The notes under the pieces are model-generated. The model saw only the letters and a program-made list of their open reading frames with translations, did not search any database and was not told the DNA's origin. Positions 23,676 to 31,580 of a stretch of 64,000 nucleotides of DNA are shown piece by piece. A program made the translations under genes and the position numbers. This stretch comes from Desulfosudis oleivorans (GTDB lineage Bacteria > Desulfobacterota > Desulfobacteria > Desulfobacterales > SURF-7), in assembly GCA_020723325.1 (NCBI GenBank), contig DYJD01000018.1, positions 1 to 64,000 of the forward strand, read 5' to 3'. Every line of letters begins with the position of its first letter. Position 1 is the first letter of the stretch.

Positions 23676-24051
23676 CTGATATTTTTTTATAAAATTTGTT
23701 GTTTGTTGAATCTGTAAAATTAAATAAAAATAAATATTTCTTGTGTATTACGAAAGCAACCCAGGCCTTATTGATTCTCTCATTATTAGGATAATTGGAG
23801 CTTATCAGTTCAAGCGTTCTTTTCCTTATTTGATCTTGAATTGTTGCAGATTCAGCATTGAACTTTGAATTAATAAATGAAACTCCAATGCAATTCCCAT
23901 TTTGTATTACAACTCTTACATCTTTAACATCAAATTCTTTGATAAGAGCGTCTCTTAGTGGAGAAAGCTTTTTGAAATCGTCTCTGAATTCTTTTGAGCA
24001 GCCAGATATTAAAATAAATAAGGAGAAAAATATTGCTGTTTTTTTTACCAT
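23653..24051 (-). CDS. Hypothetical lipoprotein
   Basis: I start at the ATG at 24049-24051: MVKKTAIFFSLFILISGCSK is a lipoprotein signal with lipobox LISGC, so the Cys would be lipidated. The mature 113 residues have no known motif (KEFDVKDVRVVIQNGNCIG, then WVAFVIHKKYLFLFNF). A longer frame to 24108 would bury the signal and is unlikely. A/T-rich and between two other unknown genes of similar composition, it is probably part of the same acquired segment. Confidence 0.6.
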   Translation of the reverse strand: MVKKTAIFFSLFILISGCSKEFRDDFKKLSPLRDALIKEFDVKDVRVVIQNGNCIGVSFINSKFNAESATIQDQIRKRTLELISSNYPNNERINKAWVAFVIHKKYLFLFNFTDSTNNKFYKKISDGSWTKL

Positions 24052-24086
24052 GGCAATTATGCTTTTGCTATTTAATCGTTGGTTTT

Positions 24087-24467
24087 TTAACTTCTGATAG
24101 AACAACAATAGTTTTTTATTTTTTCATATACAAAGATTGCTACCTTTGCATCAATGCCATTACTTTCTAATATAAATTTTTCTGCGATCATTTCATGATT
24201 AAATATTCCATCTGGAATTAATATGGGTGTGGCTTTATGTTTTCCCGGCTGATTCTCACCATCATCAACTTTGTTATGTTTGTATCCTGCATCTTCTTTC
24301 CATGTCAAAGCGTGTTGATTGTTAACTTTGTCATAACAAAGTTGAAAGCCAACTATTTTCCCATTTACGTCTTCCCAAACCAATAAATCAAAATAATCAT
24401 TTTCAAACCATCTTCTATGTGGCTCTCCAGAAATTTGTTTGACGAATTTTGGAAATATCTCTTTCAA
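24087..24467 (-). CDS. Hypothetical protein (126 aa)
   Basis: A soluble 126-residue protein starting MKEIFPKFVKQISGEPHRRW. The stretch FDLLVWEDVNGKIVGFQLCYD, followed by HALTWKEDAGYKHNKVDDGE, looks like a compact alpha/beta fold, but I do not recognise a family. It is A/T-rich like its two downstream neighbours and lies 42 bp beyond the ParE-type toxin gene. No signal peptide. Confidence 0.5.
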   Translation of the reverse strand: MKEIFPKFVKQISGEPHRRWFENDYFDLLVWEDVNGKIVGFQLCYDKVNNQHALTWKEDAGYKHNKVDDGENQPGKHKATPILIPDGIFNHEMIAEKFILESNGIDAKVAIFVYEKIKNYCCSIRS

Positions 24468-24508
24468 TTTTTTATTTCATCCTGCTGAATTCTTTTTCAG
24501 CGGCCGCC

Positions 24509-24841
24509 TTATTCCTTATCAACAAAACGTTTCAGTAAGATATCTTCAACATTCCGGCGCGAATCTATAACGGACAAAACAAATACTTCTTTATCGGATG
24601 TTCTGTATATCAACCGCCACGGTGCAATAATTAGTTCCCGATATAGCAAGATACCTTGATCTTGAAGCTCAGGGACGATTCGACCTCTTTCCGGCAGAGT
24701 GTATAAGTTTGAAGCTTTTTTCCTAATTTTAGCTAAAATTTTGAGGGCATTTTGGGGGCTTTCATCAGCAATGTATTCAATGATAAATCTTAGGTCTTTT
24801 TCGGCAACATCGGCCCAAATGACACTGAATTCTAAAGTCAT
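24509..24841 (-). CDS. ParE/RelE-superfamily toxin
   Basis: A 110-residue toxin. The pattern FSVIWADVAEKDLRFIIEYI, ARIRKKASNLYTLPERGRIV-like core, and the C-terminal APWRLIYRTSDKEVFVLSVIDSRRN are classic for ParE (helix hairpin then beta-sheet with YR and R-x-x). Whether it poisons gyrase or cleaves mRNA cannot be told; ParE is favoured by the LPERGR and DSRRN segments. It overlaps its antitoxin by 4 bp (ATGA at 24838-24841), so the pair is translationally coupled. Confidence 0.88.
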   Translation of the reverse strand: MTLEFSVIWADVAEKDLRFIIEYIADESPQNALKILAKIRKKASNLYTLPERGRIVPELQDQGILLYRELIIAPWRLIYRTSDKEVFVLSVIDSRRNVEDILLKRFVDKE

Positions 24842-25119
24842 TTTATTTTTGCCTTCAGTGCTTTTTCCAAATCCTTGAATACTTTCTCCTGCGGCTTAAT
24901 CCTGCTGTTTCTGACATCAGCTTCTCCTTGGGATATTAATTTTAGCAGACCGATGGCATTGCGCATATCTTCATAGCTTTTCGGGTCTTGAAGAACGGCT
25001 CTTGGTTCACCATTTTGTGTTATGATTACAGGTCGATGTGTTGTGTTAATTTGATTTAATAGATCCGCAGCTTTTGATTTTAGATAAGTAACGGGCTTTA
25101 TGTCATCAATGATATGCAT
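24838..25119 (-). CDS. Phd/YefM-type antitoxin of the ParE-like toxin
   Basis: A 93-residue antitoxin: MHIIDDIKPVTYLKSKAADL and RPVIITQNGEPRAVLQDPKS are the standard Phd/YefM fold. A strong GGAGGTGATAAA ribosome site precedes the ATG at 25119. The lysine-rich C-terminus (KVFKDLEKALKAKIK) would bind the toxin. First gene of the two-gene unit; likely autoregulated. The stop codon of a short upstream reading frame overlaps its Shine-Dalgarno. Confidence 0.87.
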   Translation of the reverse strand: MHIIDDIKPVTYLKSKAADLLNQINTTHRPVIITQNGEPRAVLQDPKSYEDMRNAIGLLKLISQGEADVRNSRIKPQEKVFKDLEKALKAKIK

Positions 25120-25123
25120 TTTA

Positions 25124-25315
25124 TCACCTCCAGCCCGTATCTAGTACCAAATTAAGACCGAATGTCAAGATGGTGTTTGAATTGAGCGCCAAATCGGTCA
25201 CACATGCCCTGGCGAGCAATTCGGGATTGTTCAGGGCCGCTTTTCGATCGATTTCCGCGCCGTAATCATGAAACATTTCAATGCGGCCGACAATTATATC
25301 ATCGTCTTCAAGGCA
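25124..25315 (-). pseudogene. Possible gene remnant fused to a hexamer repeat
   Basis: A reading frame ends at 25124 within the antitoxin ribosome site and reads back through LEDDDIIVGRIEMFHDYG and TILTFGLNLVLDTGWR. Upstream its N-terminal codons come from the GGTATC hexamer block, so any original start has been lost. It looks protein-like but matches nothing I know; it could be debris or simply open by chance. Confidence 0.25.
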
Positions 25316-25324
25316 AAAAAAAAC

Positions 25325-25423
25325 AATTCGATACCGATACCGACCCCGCAAAAACCACATGCAATCCCTCTGTAGGGGCGGTTCGCGAACCCATACAATG
25401 TAAGGGCGGTTCGCGAACCGCCC
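25325..25423. repeat. Hexamer repeat plus GCGGTTCGCGAACCGC palindromes
   Basis: CGATACCGATACCGACCCCG at 25329-25348 is one copy of the GGTATC/GGGGTC hexamer family. It is followed by a half-palindrome at 25376-25390 and a perfect one, GGGCGGTTCGCGAACCGCCC at 25404-25423, which abuts the stop codon of the adenylate cyclase gene. The palindrome recurs at about 50620 and 54184. At this position it could act as a 3'-end hairpin. Confidence 0.8.
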
Positions 25424-27307
25424 CTACATTAATATGGACGGAAAGAGGATCTGTTTGGTCCGTTCGATGATTTTTTCGTAGTAGGAGCTGTTGCGTTGCA
25501 GGTAATAAGACACTTCAATGGCATGACGTTCATCGCCCCAGGCTGAGAAGAATATATTCAGTTTGTGCTGGGAATGGAAACGGCGCATAAACAGCTCCCC
25601 CCAGTTGTTTTTATAAACCACCCTGAAGTTGTTGATGTCCTTTTCCCAGGGGGATTCTTCGAAACTGACGATCACCAGCATCTTGGTGATCATCTCCTGC
25701 TTGAGATAGTGGGAGAACTCGTTTTCAGAGATCAGCGACGAGCCGAGGAAATCCTGGATTTTGCGGCCGAGGTTGATGATTTCCTGCAGGGTCACCTGGG
25801 AGGCGTTCGGTTCCATATAGAGACGGTGTGGAATGAAAAGCCTGTTCCAGACCATGAAGGCGATGGTGTAAACAATATCTTCCTCTGCCACCAAGGGGAG
25901 GGCCGGGTCGCTTTCAGAATAAATCGACCAGGAACCTCCGGTCAGTCGCAGGGTCAGGCCGGATAAATTCAGGGTGCCGGTGGGTTTGGGCAGGACCGGA
26001 ATTTTGAGCTCTTTTTTTTGATAGGCGGCGGAGATCTTGCGGCCCAGGATGGCCAGGTCCTTTTTATCGATGTCGCCGGCGATGCCGGCATGGTCGTCGG
26101 TGATTTCCCGGTAGGTCTTTATCAGCAGATTGAACAAGCGGTTACCGAGCTTGATTTGTTCGCTGAAAGGCCATGAATCATAGCTTCCCAGTCGTATGCG
26201 CGTGGCCAAGTCAAGGGGCAGATGCTTGAACAGGCCCGCGGTTCTTTCCTTTTTCAGAACATGATGGCGGTCATAGGGTTTAATGCGGCAACGCAGGTAA
26301 AAACATTCTTCCAGAAAGGCAAGGGTCTTGAAATCCTTTTTGCGGGCATAATGGTCGAAAATGATTCCCATGGTAAAAATGCTGGGATCCGGATACGGAA
26401 CATAGGGTTCGCGATTGAATACCCGGCCGCGGAATTGGTGGCAGATCAGGAGCCCCTCGGGCTGGTCCAGCAGGATTTTGAGTAAAAACATTTTGATGAT
26501 GCTTTTAATGGGATTGTCCAGGGATTTATGCAAATGCCAGAGGGCTGCGCCCAGATATTCGGCCTTGCCGATCTTTTCCAGGTTGCCGAAATCGATCACG
26601 TCAAAATGTCCGCTGTCGTTACGCAATAAGTCGGCGGCGGCGGTCTGATAGTTCACCGGCCTTTTGTCGTCCCAGATCAGCCACCATAGGGGCAGTTTTC
26701 CGCAAATTACGATGCAGGTGCGGTAAAATTCCTCTTTCAGCACGTTTTTCTGGGTGCTGCCGGAACTTTCCATGTCCACCCGGCCGAAGCGGCTGCGGCG
26801 GACGTCTTCCACATCGATGACGAAAAAAAAGACCGGAATGCGCAGGTTCTGGTCCATCCAATCCTTAATGAGGTTGATTTTTTGATTCAGGCGGCGCCAA
26901 TCGGTTTCCGAATAGTATTGTTTGTCGTAGCAGACCCAGATGTCGCAATCCGAAACCGATGTTTGCGCCACTGTGCCCACACTGCCGATGGTGTAAAGGC
27001 CCTCGATGGATGGCGCGTCGGCCCTGGTGGCCAACATGGTGCCCTTGCGGCGAATGCCGAAGCGTCTTTTTAGGCTGTCCTCACGTTTGCGGATTTCCTT
27101 GTCGTTGTCCACGCCGAAGACCCGGAAAGGCCTTTCCAGGCCGGGGATATAACCCGGGCAGGCATTGTGATTAATGCTCAGCAGCCAGGGCAGCAAGTAG
27201 AGAATATCCTCGCTGTCCTTGGGGGCCAGTTCGCAAAACATTTTTTTGCGGAAGTCCATGTATTCAAGAAAGGCTTTTTTATTGCGCGCAAGGTGAAATT
27301 GAAGCAT
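25424..27307 (-). CDS. Class I adenylate cyclase
   Basis: A 627-residue protein with the catalytic domain of class I (CyaA-type) adenylate cyclases. The nucleotidyltransferase signature IGSVGTVAQTSVSDCDIW, with G108-S109 and D120/D122, matches the GSxSS-x-D-x-D-xW region of enterobacterial CyaA. Downstream YKNNWGELFMRRFHSQHKLN is the typical end of the conserved part. E. coli CyaA has about 848 residues including a C-terminal regulatory domain; that domain is absent here. It would make cAMP from ATP in the cytoplasm. ATG at 27307 has AGGAAAAAAG upstream. It is divergent from the small gene at 27379. Control by PTS components therefore cannot be assumed. Confidence 0.82.
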   Translation of the reverse strand: MLQFHLARNKKAFLEYMDFRKKMFCELAPKDSEDILYLLPWLLSINHNACPGYIPGLERPFRVFGVDNDKEIRKREDSLKRRFGIRRKGTMLATRADAPSIEGLYTIGSVGTVAQTSVSDCDIWVCYDKQYYSETDWRRLNQKINLIKDWMDQNLRIPVFFFVIDVEDVRRSRFGRVDMESSGSTQKNVLKEEFYRTCIVICGKLPLWWLIWDDKRPVNYQTAAADLLRNDSGHFDVIDFGNLEKIGKAEYLGAALWHLHKSLDNPIKSIIKMFLLKILLDQPEGLLICHQFRGRVFNREPYVPYPDPSIFTMGIIFDHYARKKDFKTLAFLEECFYLRCRIKPYDRHHVLKKERTAGLFKHLPLDLATRIRLGSYDSWPFSEQIKLGNRLFNLLIKTYREITDDHAGIAGDIDKKDLAILGRKISAAYQKKELKIPVLPKPTGTLNLSGLTLRLTGGSWSIYSESDPALPLVAEEDIVYTIAFMVWNRLFIPHRLYMEPNASQVTLQEIINLGRKIQDFLGSSLISENEFSHYLKQEMITKMLVIVSFEESPWEKDINNFRVVYKNNWGELFMRRFHSQHKLNIFFSAWGDERHAIEVSYYLQRNSSYYEKIIERTKQILFPSILM

Positions 27308-27378
27308 GGCTTTTTTCCTGCTTGAAAAAACAGCCCAATGCTGCGTATAGTATACGTATTTCTTCTGGGAGGCGGACC

Positions 27379-27573
27379 TTGACCCCGGTGGACTCCAATA
27401 AAAATAATGATACTATAGATTGCCGCAAGTGTAAACATTACTATATCACCTGGGACCAGCGTTTTCCCTACGGCTGCCGGGCCATGAATTTCAAGTCCAG
27501 AATCCAGCCGTGTATTTCGGTGTTGAACAGCTCGGGGATGCGGTGCCAAAGGTTTGAGAAAAGGCAATTATGA
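27379..27573 (+). CDS. Small Cys-rich conserved hypothetical protein
   Basis: A 64-residue protein with TTG start at 27379, six bases after GGAGG (27368-27372); a GTG at 27388 is an alternative. It reads IDCRKCKHYYITWDQRFPYG, then CRAMNFKSRIQPC and SGMRCQRFEKR. The CxxC pair plus three further cysteines suggests zinc or Fe-S binding. Similar tiny proteins with C-xx-C-x-YYITWD-x-PYGC occur widely in Desulfobacterota as I recall, without a known role. The stop codon TGA (27571-27573) is supplied by a GAATTAN repeat. Confidence 0.6.
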   Translation: MTPVDSNKNNDTIDCRKCKHYYITWDQRFPYGCRAMNFKSRIQPCISVLNSSGMRCQRFEKRQL

Positions 27574-27600
27574 ATTTGGAATTACGAATTATGAATGGTG
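27564..27600 (+). repeat. GAATTAN heptamer repeat, copy 1
   Basis: Starts GCAATTATGAATTTGG and ends ACGAATTATGAATGG. Units of seven bases (GAATTA plus one variable base). It overlaps the stop codon of the Cys-rich gene. Confidence 0.8.
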
Positions 27601-27648
27601 GATCAGGGCGTGTTTGGATGACGGAAGGCGGAATGTAATAGGAAAAGT

Positions 27649-28284
27649 ATGCGGGTTGCTGAGATATTTTATAGCATTCAGGGGGAGTCGCTGGATGTGG
27701 GGCGGCCGTGTGTGCTGGTGCGGCTTGCGGGTTGCAATTTGCGCTGCGATTATTGTGATACGCGCTATGCCTGGAATGACGGGAGGATGATGGCCCTGGA
27801 TGAAATTCTTGAAGAGGTGGCGGGGTTGGGCTGCAATCTGGTGGAGGTCACCGGCGGCGAACCCCTCATGCAGGTGGAAACGCCGCTGTTGATTAAAAAG
27901 TTGTTGGACAGGGGGTATGAGGTATTGCTGGAGACCAACGGCAGTTATGACATCAGTGTGGTGGATGGGCGTTGTGCAAAGATCGTGGACATTAAATGCC
28001 CGGGCAGCGGCGCCGCCGATCAGATGGACTTGGATAACCTGGGGCGGCTGAGCCCCAGGGATCAGTTGAAATTCGTGCTTGCGGACCGGGCGGATTATGA
28101 GTATGCCCGCGATCTGGTGAAGTCCAGGGTGGATATCAGGGGAGAACGTATTTTGTTCTCACCGGTGGTGGAAAGGCTCCGGCCGGTGGAATTGGCCGCC
28201 TGGATTCTGGCGGATCATTTGGAGATCCGCTTTCAGTTGCAGTTGCATAAAATCCTGTGGCCGGGCCGGGAGCGGGGGATATAA
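27649..28284 (+). CDS. queE: 7-carboxy-7-deazaguanine synthase (QueE)
   Basis: A 211-residue radical-SAM enzyme of queuosine biosynthesis. The cluster motif is CxxxCxxC at C29, C33 and C36 (GCNLRCDYCDT), preceded by EIFYSIQGES, and followed by VTGGEPLMQ, the SAM-contact GGEP. It converts 6-carboxytetrahydropterin to CDG, the substrate of QueC, which is encoded 240 bp downstream. ATG at 27649 with AGGAAAAGT upstream. Full length. QueD and QueF are not in the window. Confidence 0.95.
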   Translation: MRVAEIFYSIQGESLDVGRPCVLVRLAGCNLRCDYCDTRYAWNDGRMMALDEILEEVAGLGCNLVEVTGGEPLMQVETPLLIKKLLDRGYEVLLETNGSYDISVVDGRCAKIVDIKCPGSGAADQMDLDNLGRLSPRDQLKFVLADRADYEYARDLVKSRVDIRGERILFSPVVERLRPVELAAWILADHLEIRFQLQLHKILWPGRERGI

Positions 28285-28525
28285 GCATTAATAAGGAAAA
28301 GTAGGCCTTGATCATCTCTTTGGCTGGTTGGAAAAATCCAAAATTCGAATATCGAAATACGAAACAAATTCGAATTACCAAAATACAAATAAAACAGCAT
28401 TGGCAAAAAGTTCGACCGTTAGCAACTGGTTTTTGTTTTGATTATTTAGTCATTGAAATTTTAAATTTGTTTCGAATTTAGGATTTCGATATTCGGATTT
28501 AATTTTATGGTCGAAACAATGACCA
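28285..28525. repeat. Inverted A/T-rich repeat between queE and queC
   Basis: AAATCCAAAATTCGAATATC at 28327-28346 and its near reverse complement ending CGATATTCGGATTT (about 28466-28502) form long imperfect arms around 100 bp. Within the left arm the sequence steps in sevens (AATTCGA, ATATCGA, AATACGA). No gene is seen. The queC ribosome site AGGA is at the right edge. Confidence 0.65.
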
Positions 28526-29251
28526 ATGCCAAAAAATGGATGGGATAGGAAAGTGGTTATTCAGGATCAAGCCAAAGCCATAGTTTTATCCAGCGGCGGC
28601 CTGGATTCCACCACGGTCATGGCCATGGCCCGCAGGGAAGGCTATGCCATCTACAGTCTGAGTTTCAATTACGGCCAGCGCCATGCCTTTGAGCTGCAAG
28701 CGGCAGCGCACACGGCGGAGATGTTCGGCGCTGTCCGGCATCTGGTGCTGGATGTGGACTTGCGCAAGATCGGCGGGTCGGCCCTGACGGATGATATCGC
28801 GGTTCCCAAGGGGCGGTCCACGGCTGAGATGGCGGCCCGGATTCCGGTGACCTATGTTCCGGCGCGCAATACCATTTTTCTCGCCTATGCCCTGGCCTGG
28901 GCCGAGGTGCTGCCGGCCGCCGACATCTTCATCGGCGTCAATGCATTGGATTACAGCGGTTATCCGGACTGCCGGCCGGAATATATCGCCGCCTTTGAAC
29001 ACATGGCCAACCTGGCTACCCGGGCCGGCACCGAAGCGGGGACCAGAATCCGGATTCATACCCCCTTGATCCGGCTCAGCAAAGCTGAAATCATTTTACA
29101 AGGACTGGCTCTGGGGGTGGATTATTCCAAAACCCACAGTTGCTATGATCCTGCCCCGGACGGCGCCGCCTGCGGCCGATGCGACAGTTGCGCCCTGCGC
29201 CGTAAGGGCTTTGGGGAGGCCGGGGTGGCGGATCCCACTCGCTATAAATGA
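28526..29251 (+). CDS. queC: 7-cyano-7-deazaguanine synthase (QueC)
   Basis: A QueC of up to 241 residues. The PP-loop is [12 protein letters not shown], and the C-terminal zinc site is visible in [22 protein letters not shown]. It makes preQ0 from the QueE product using ATP and ammonia. The ATG at 28526 is in frame, but a GTG at 28553 (GTGGTTATTCAG) directly after GATAGGAAA may be the true start, which would remove nine residues that do not look conserved. QueE lies upstream in the same direction, so this is a small queuosine cluster. Confidence 0.95.
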   Translation: MPKNGWDRKVVIQDQAKAIVLSSGGLDSTTVMAMARREGYAIYSLSFNYGQRHAFELQAAAHTAEMFGAVRHLVLDVDLRKIGGSALTDDIAVPKGRSTAEMAARIPVTYVPARNTIFLAYALAWAEVLPAADIFIGVNALDYSGYPDCRPEYIAAFEHMANLATRAGTEAGTRIRIHTPLIRLSKAEIILQGLALGVDYSKTHSCYDPAPDGAACGRCDSCALRRKGFGEAGVADPTRYK

Positions 29252-29378
29252 TTTGAGATTTCAGATTTGAGATTTGAGATTTGAGATGCGGAACATGCCC
29301 AACGCGGAACGCGGAACTCGGAATATAAAATGGCGGAACACCTTGATTCCTAATTCCTAATTCGTAATTCCTAATTGC
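29250..29378 (-). repeat. Composite of three heptamer repeats, copy 2
   Basis: Going left to right: GATTTGA units (29254-29287), then CGGAACG/CGGAACT units (about 29289-29330), then TAATTCC/TAATTCG units (29347-29378). Read on the minus strand this is GAATTAN, then CAAGGTGTTCC, then GTTCCGC, the same order as at 56401-56507. The last unit supplies the TAG stop of the kinase gene that ends at 29371. Confidence 0.85.
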
Positions 29379-31443
29379 AGTTATCTATTATTTTGCGGAT
29401 AAGAATCCCCAGTTCCGAGCGGACGGCCGGTTTGGTTAAAAAGCCTTTAATGCCCATGGCAAAGGCGGTTTCCGGAGAGATTTTTTCACTAAAGCCCGTG
29501 CACAGGATAATGGGCAGGTCCGGCCGCAGGTCGAGCAGCTTTCGGGCCAGATCCGCGCCGGTCATGTCCGGCATGGTCATGTCGGTGATGACCAGGTCAA
29601 AGGCGGAAGGATCGGCTGCAAAAACGGCAAGGGCTTCCCCGCCGCCGGCAGCGGCTTCCACCGAGTATCCCAGGCTTTCCAGCATCTGCTTTTCCATTTT
29701 CAGAATGGGTTTTTCGTCATCCACCAGCAGGATACGTTCAGAACCCCTGGGAATCTCGGAAGGTGTCTCCGGATCATCCGGTTTCCGCGCCTGCGGATCA
29801 CGGGGCAGGTAGATGTTGAACACCGTGCCTTGGCCCTTTTCACTGCGAACCGTGATGTCGCCGTTGTAGCTTTTGACAATGCCGTGCACCACCGAAAGGC
29901 CCAGGCCGGTGCCCTTGTCCTTGGGTTTGGTGGTGAAATAGGGATCAAAGATCCTTTCCATGACCGCGGGGCTCATGCCGCAGCCGGTGTCGGCAATGGA
30001 AAGCAGCACATATTCCCCAGGTTCCAGCAGGGGGCTGGGCCGGTCATGGGGGCTGCAGGTGATTTCCCGCAAGGCCACGGTGAGTGTCCCGCCGCTGTCC
30101 TCCATGGCATGCAAGGCATTGGTGATCAGGTTCATGGCGATCTGGTGGATGTGGGTGGGATCCACGGAAACCAAACCACACTGATTGTCGATCCTCTGGT
30201 GGATATGGATAGAGGCGGGCAGGGTGGAGCGGGCCAGTTTGATCACCTCCTTGAGGATCAATTGAATTTGCAAGGGCCGGATCTCCTTTTCCGTCTCCCG
30301 GCTGAAGGTCAGGATCTGTTTGACCAACTCCTTGGCCCGCAAGGCGGCGTTGAGAATTTCATCGGTGAAATCCCTTAATTTGGAGTCTTGGGAAATCTCG
30401 TTTTGCAGCATTTCGGCAAAGCCGATCAAGGGGAAAAGAATGTTGTTGAAATCATGGGCGATACCGCCGGCCAGGGCGCCGATGGCTTCCATTTTCTGAG
30501 CCTGTCTGAGCTGCTGTTCGCCGTTTTTGATGGTTTCAATGGCCATTTGGTGCGCCATGGGGGCGGCCATATGCCCGGCGATGGTTTCCAGCATATGGAT
30601 GGTGTCGGCGGTGAACCGGTTTTTGCGGCGGTCATTGAATTGCAGCATGCCCATGAGGGCGCCGCCGGTTTTAAGGGGAATCAGGGCCAGGGATTCATAG
30701 CCTTCAAGGTTGCAGCGGTTTCGCGGCTTGTAGGTCTCGGGAAGGAAGCCGGCCACATACGGGTCTTCAGAGAGGCTGTTGGTCCAGAAACTGCCGGATG
30801 TGGTGAAACAAGGCAGGGCCGGATCGATCCGGCCGGAAAGAACTGCGCCGCACAGGCATTCGTACCAGGGATGACCGGCCTTGTCCAGCATCATTCGTCC
30901 CTGATCATCCTTGGCGCATAAAAGCCTTTCCGTTGCAAGAAAAGATTCGGAAAAGCCCCTGGCTTCATAATAGGGAAAATCCAGCCCTTGTTTCAAGCGC
31001 AGACCCACGGCATCCATTTCCAGAAAAAGGCGGATCCGGCCGGTGACGATTTCCGCAAGGGATTTCAAGTCAACGGCGCTGCTTGCGGCCTCCAGCACCT
31101 CACGGGTGAATTCCTGGAATTCATTGCTTCCCTGTTGCAGGTTTTCGTCTGGTTGATCCTGAGCAAACTTTCCAACCTGCACGGATTGAATCAAGGCGCG
31201 GAGCTCTGCCATTGCGGCCCGGGTCCGGCCCGGAGGTAAGTCCTGGATCAAGGCGGCGCATTTTTTATCCAGGATGGTAACAACGTGGTCTTTGGTTGCA
31301 CCCATGGTGTGATCCGGATCAGTGGTTGGAATGGTTCCCTTGGTCGAGATTTTTAGTAGTAATGAACCGGCAAGAGATTTTAAAATACCAAATCCGTTTT
31401 CTAAAAACAAGCGGATTCGGGTTGCGGTTTCGGCATGAAACAA
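29371..31443 (-). CDS. Cytoplasmic GAF-type hybrid sensor histidine kinase
   Basis: Up to 690 residues; MGATKDHVVTIL at 31305 is an alternative start, because the first 46 residues look non-conserved. No membrane segment. A GAF domain holds four cysteines in the arrangement RLLCA, YECLCG, RNRCN, shared with the kinase at 32983. Then DHp with H-box GGIAHDFNN, ATPase with N-box NLITNALHAM and G-boxes DTGCGM and GTGLGLS, and a C-terminal receiver (ILLVDDEKPI, phosphoacceptor D in LVITDMTMPD). The hybrid layout means phosphotransfer within the chain or to a partner. It is divergent from the sigma-54 regulator at 31581, its likeliest neighbour in signalling. The last codons come from a heptamer repeat. 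Confidence 0.9.
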   Translation of the reverse strand: MFHAETATRIRLFLENGFGILKSLAGSLLLKISTKGTIPTTDPDHTMGATKDHVVTILDKKCAALIQDLPPGRTRAAMAELRALIQSVQVGKFAQDQPDENLQQGSNEFQEFTREVLEAASSAVDLKSLAEIVTGRIRLFLEMDAVGLRLKQGLDFPYYEARGFSESFLATERLLCAKDDQGRMMLDKAGHPWYECLCGAVLSGRIDPALPCFTTSGSFWTNSLSEDPYVAGFLPETYKPRNRCNLEGYESLALIPLKTGGALMGMLQFNDRRKNRFTADTIHMLETIAGHMAAPMAHQMAIETIKNGEQQLRQAQKMEAIGALAGGIAHDFNNILFPLIGFAEMLQNEISQDSKLRDFTDEILNAALRAKELVKQILTFSRETEKEIRPLQIQLILKEVIKLARSTLPASIHIHQRIDNQCGLVSVDPTHIHQIAMNLITNALHAMEDSGGTLTVALREITCSPHDRPSPLLEPGEYVLLSIADTGCGMSPAVMERIFDPYFTTKPKDKGTGLGLSVVHGIVKSYNGDITVRSEKGQGTVFNIYLPRDPQARKPDDPETPSEIPRGSERILLVDDEKPILKMEKQMLESLGYSVEAAAGGGEALAVFAADPSAFDLVITDMTMPDMTGADLARKLLDLRPDLPIILCTGFSEKISPETAFAMGIKGFLTKPAVRSELGILIRKIIDNCN

Positions 31444-31580
31444 CTCTTTTCTTTTTCAAAAAAATCCGGCATGATGGCTGGAATCGGAAAAAGTCGGCCG
31501 GGCCGCATCCCGGAACCTGTAACCAGCATCCGCATCCCGCTTCCCGGTGCCCGAAGATAGAACGCGCATAGGAGGACCCC

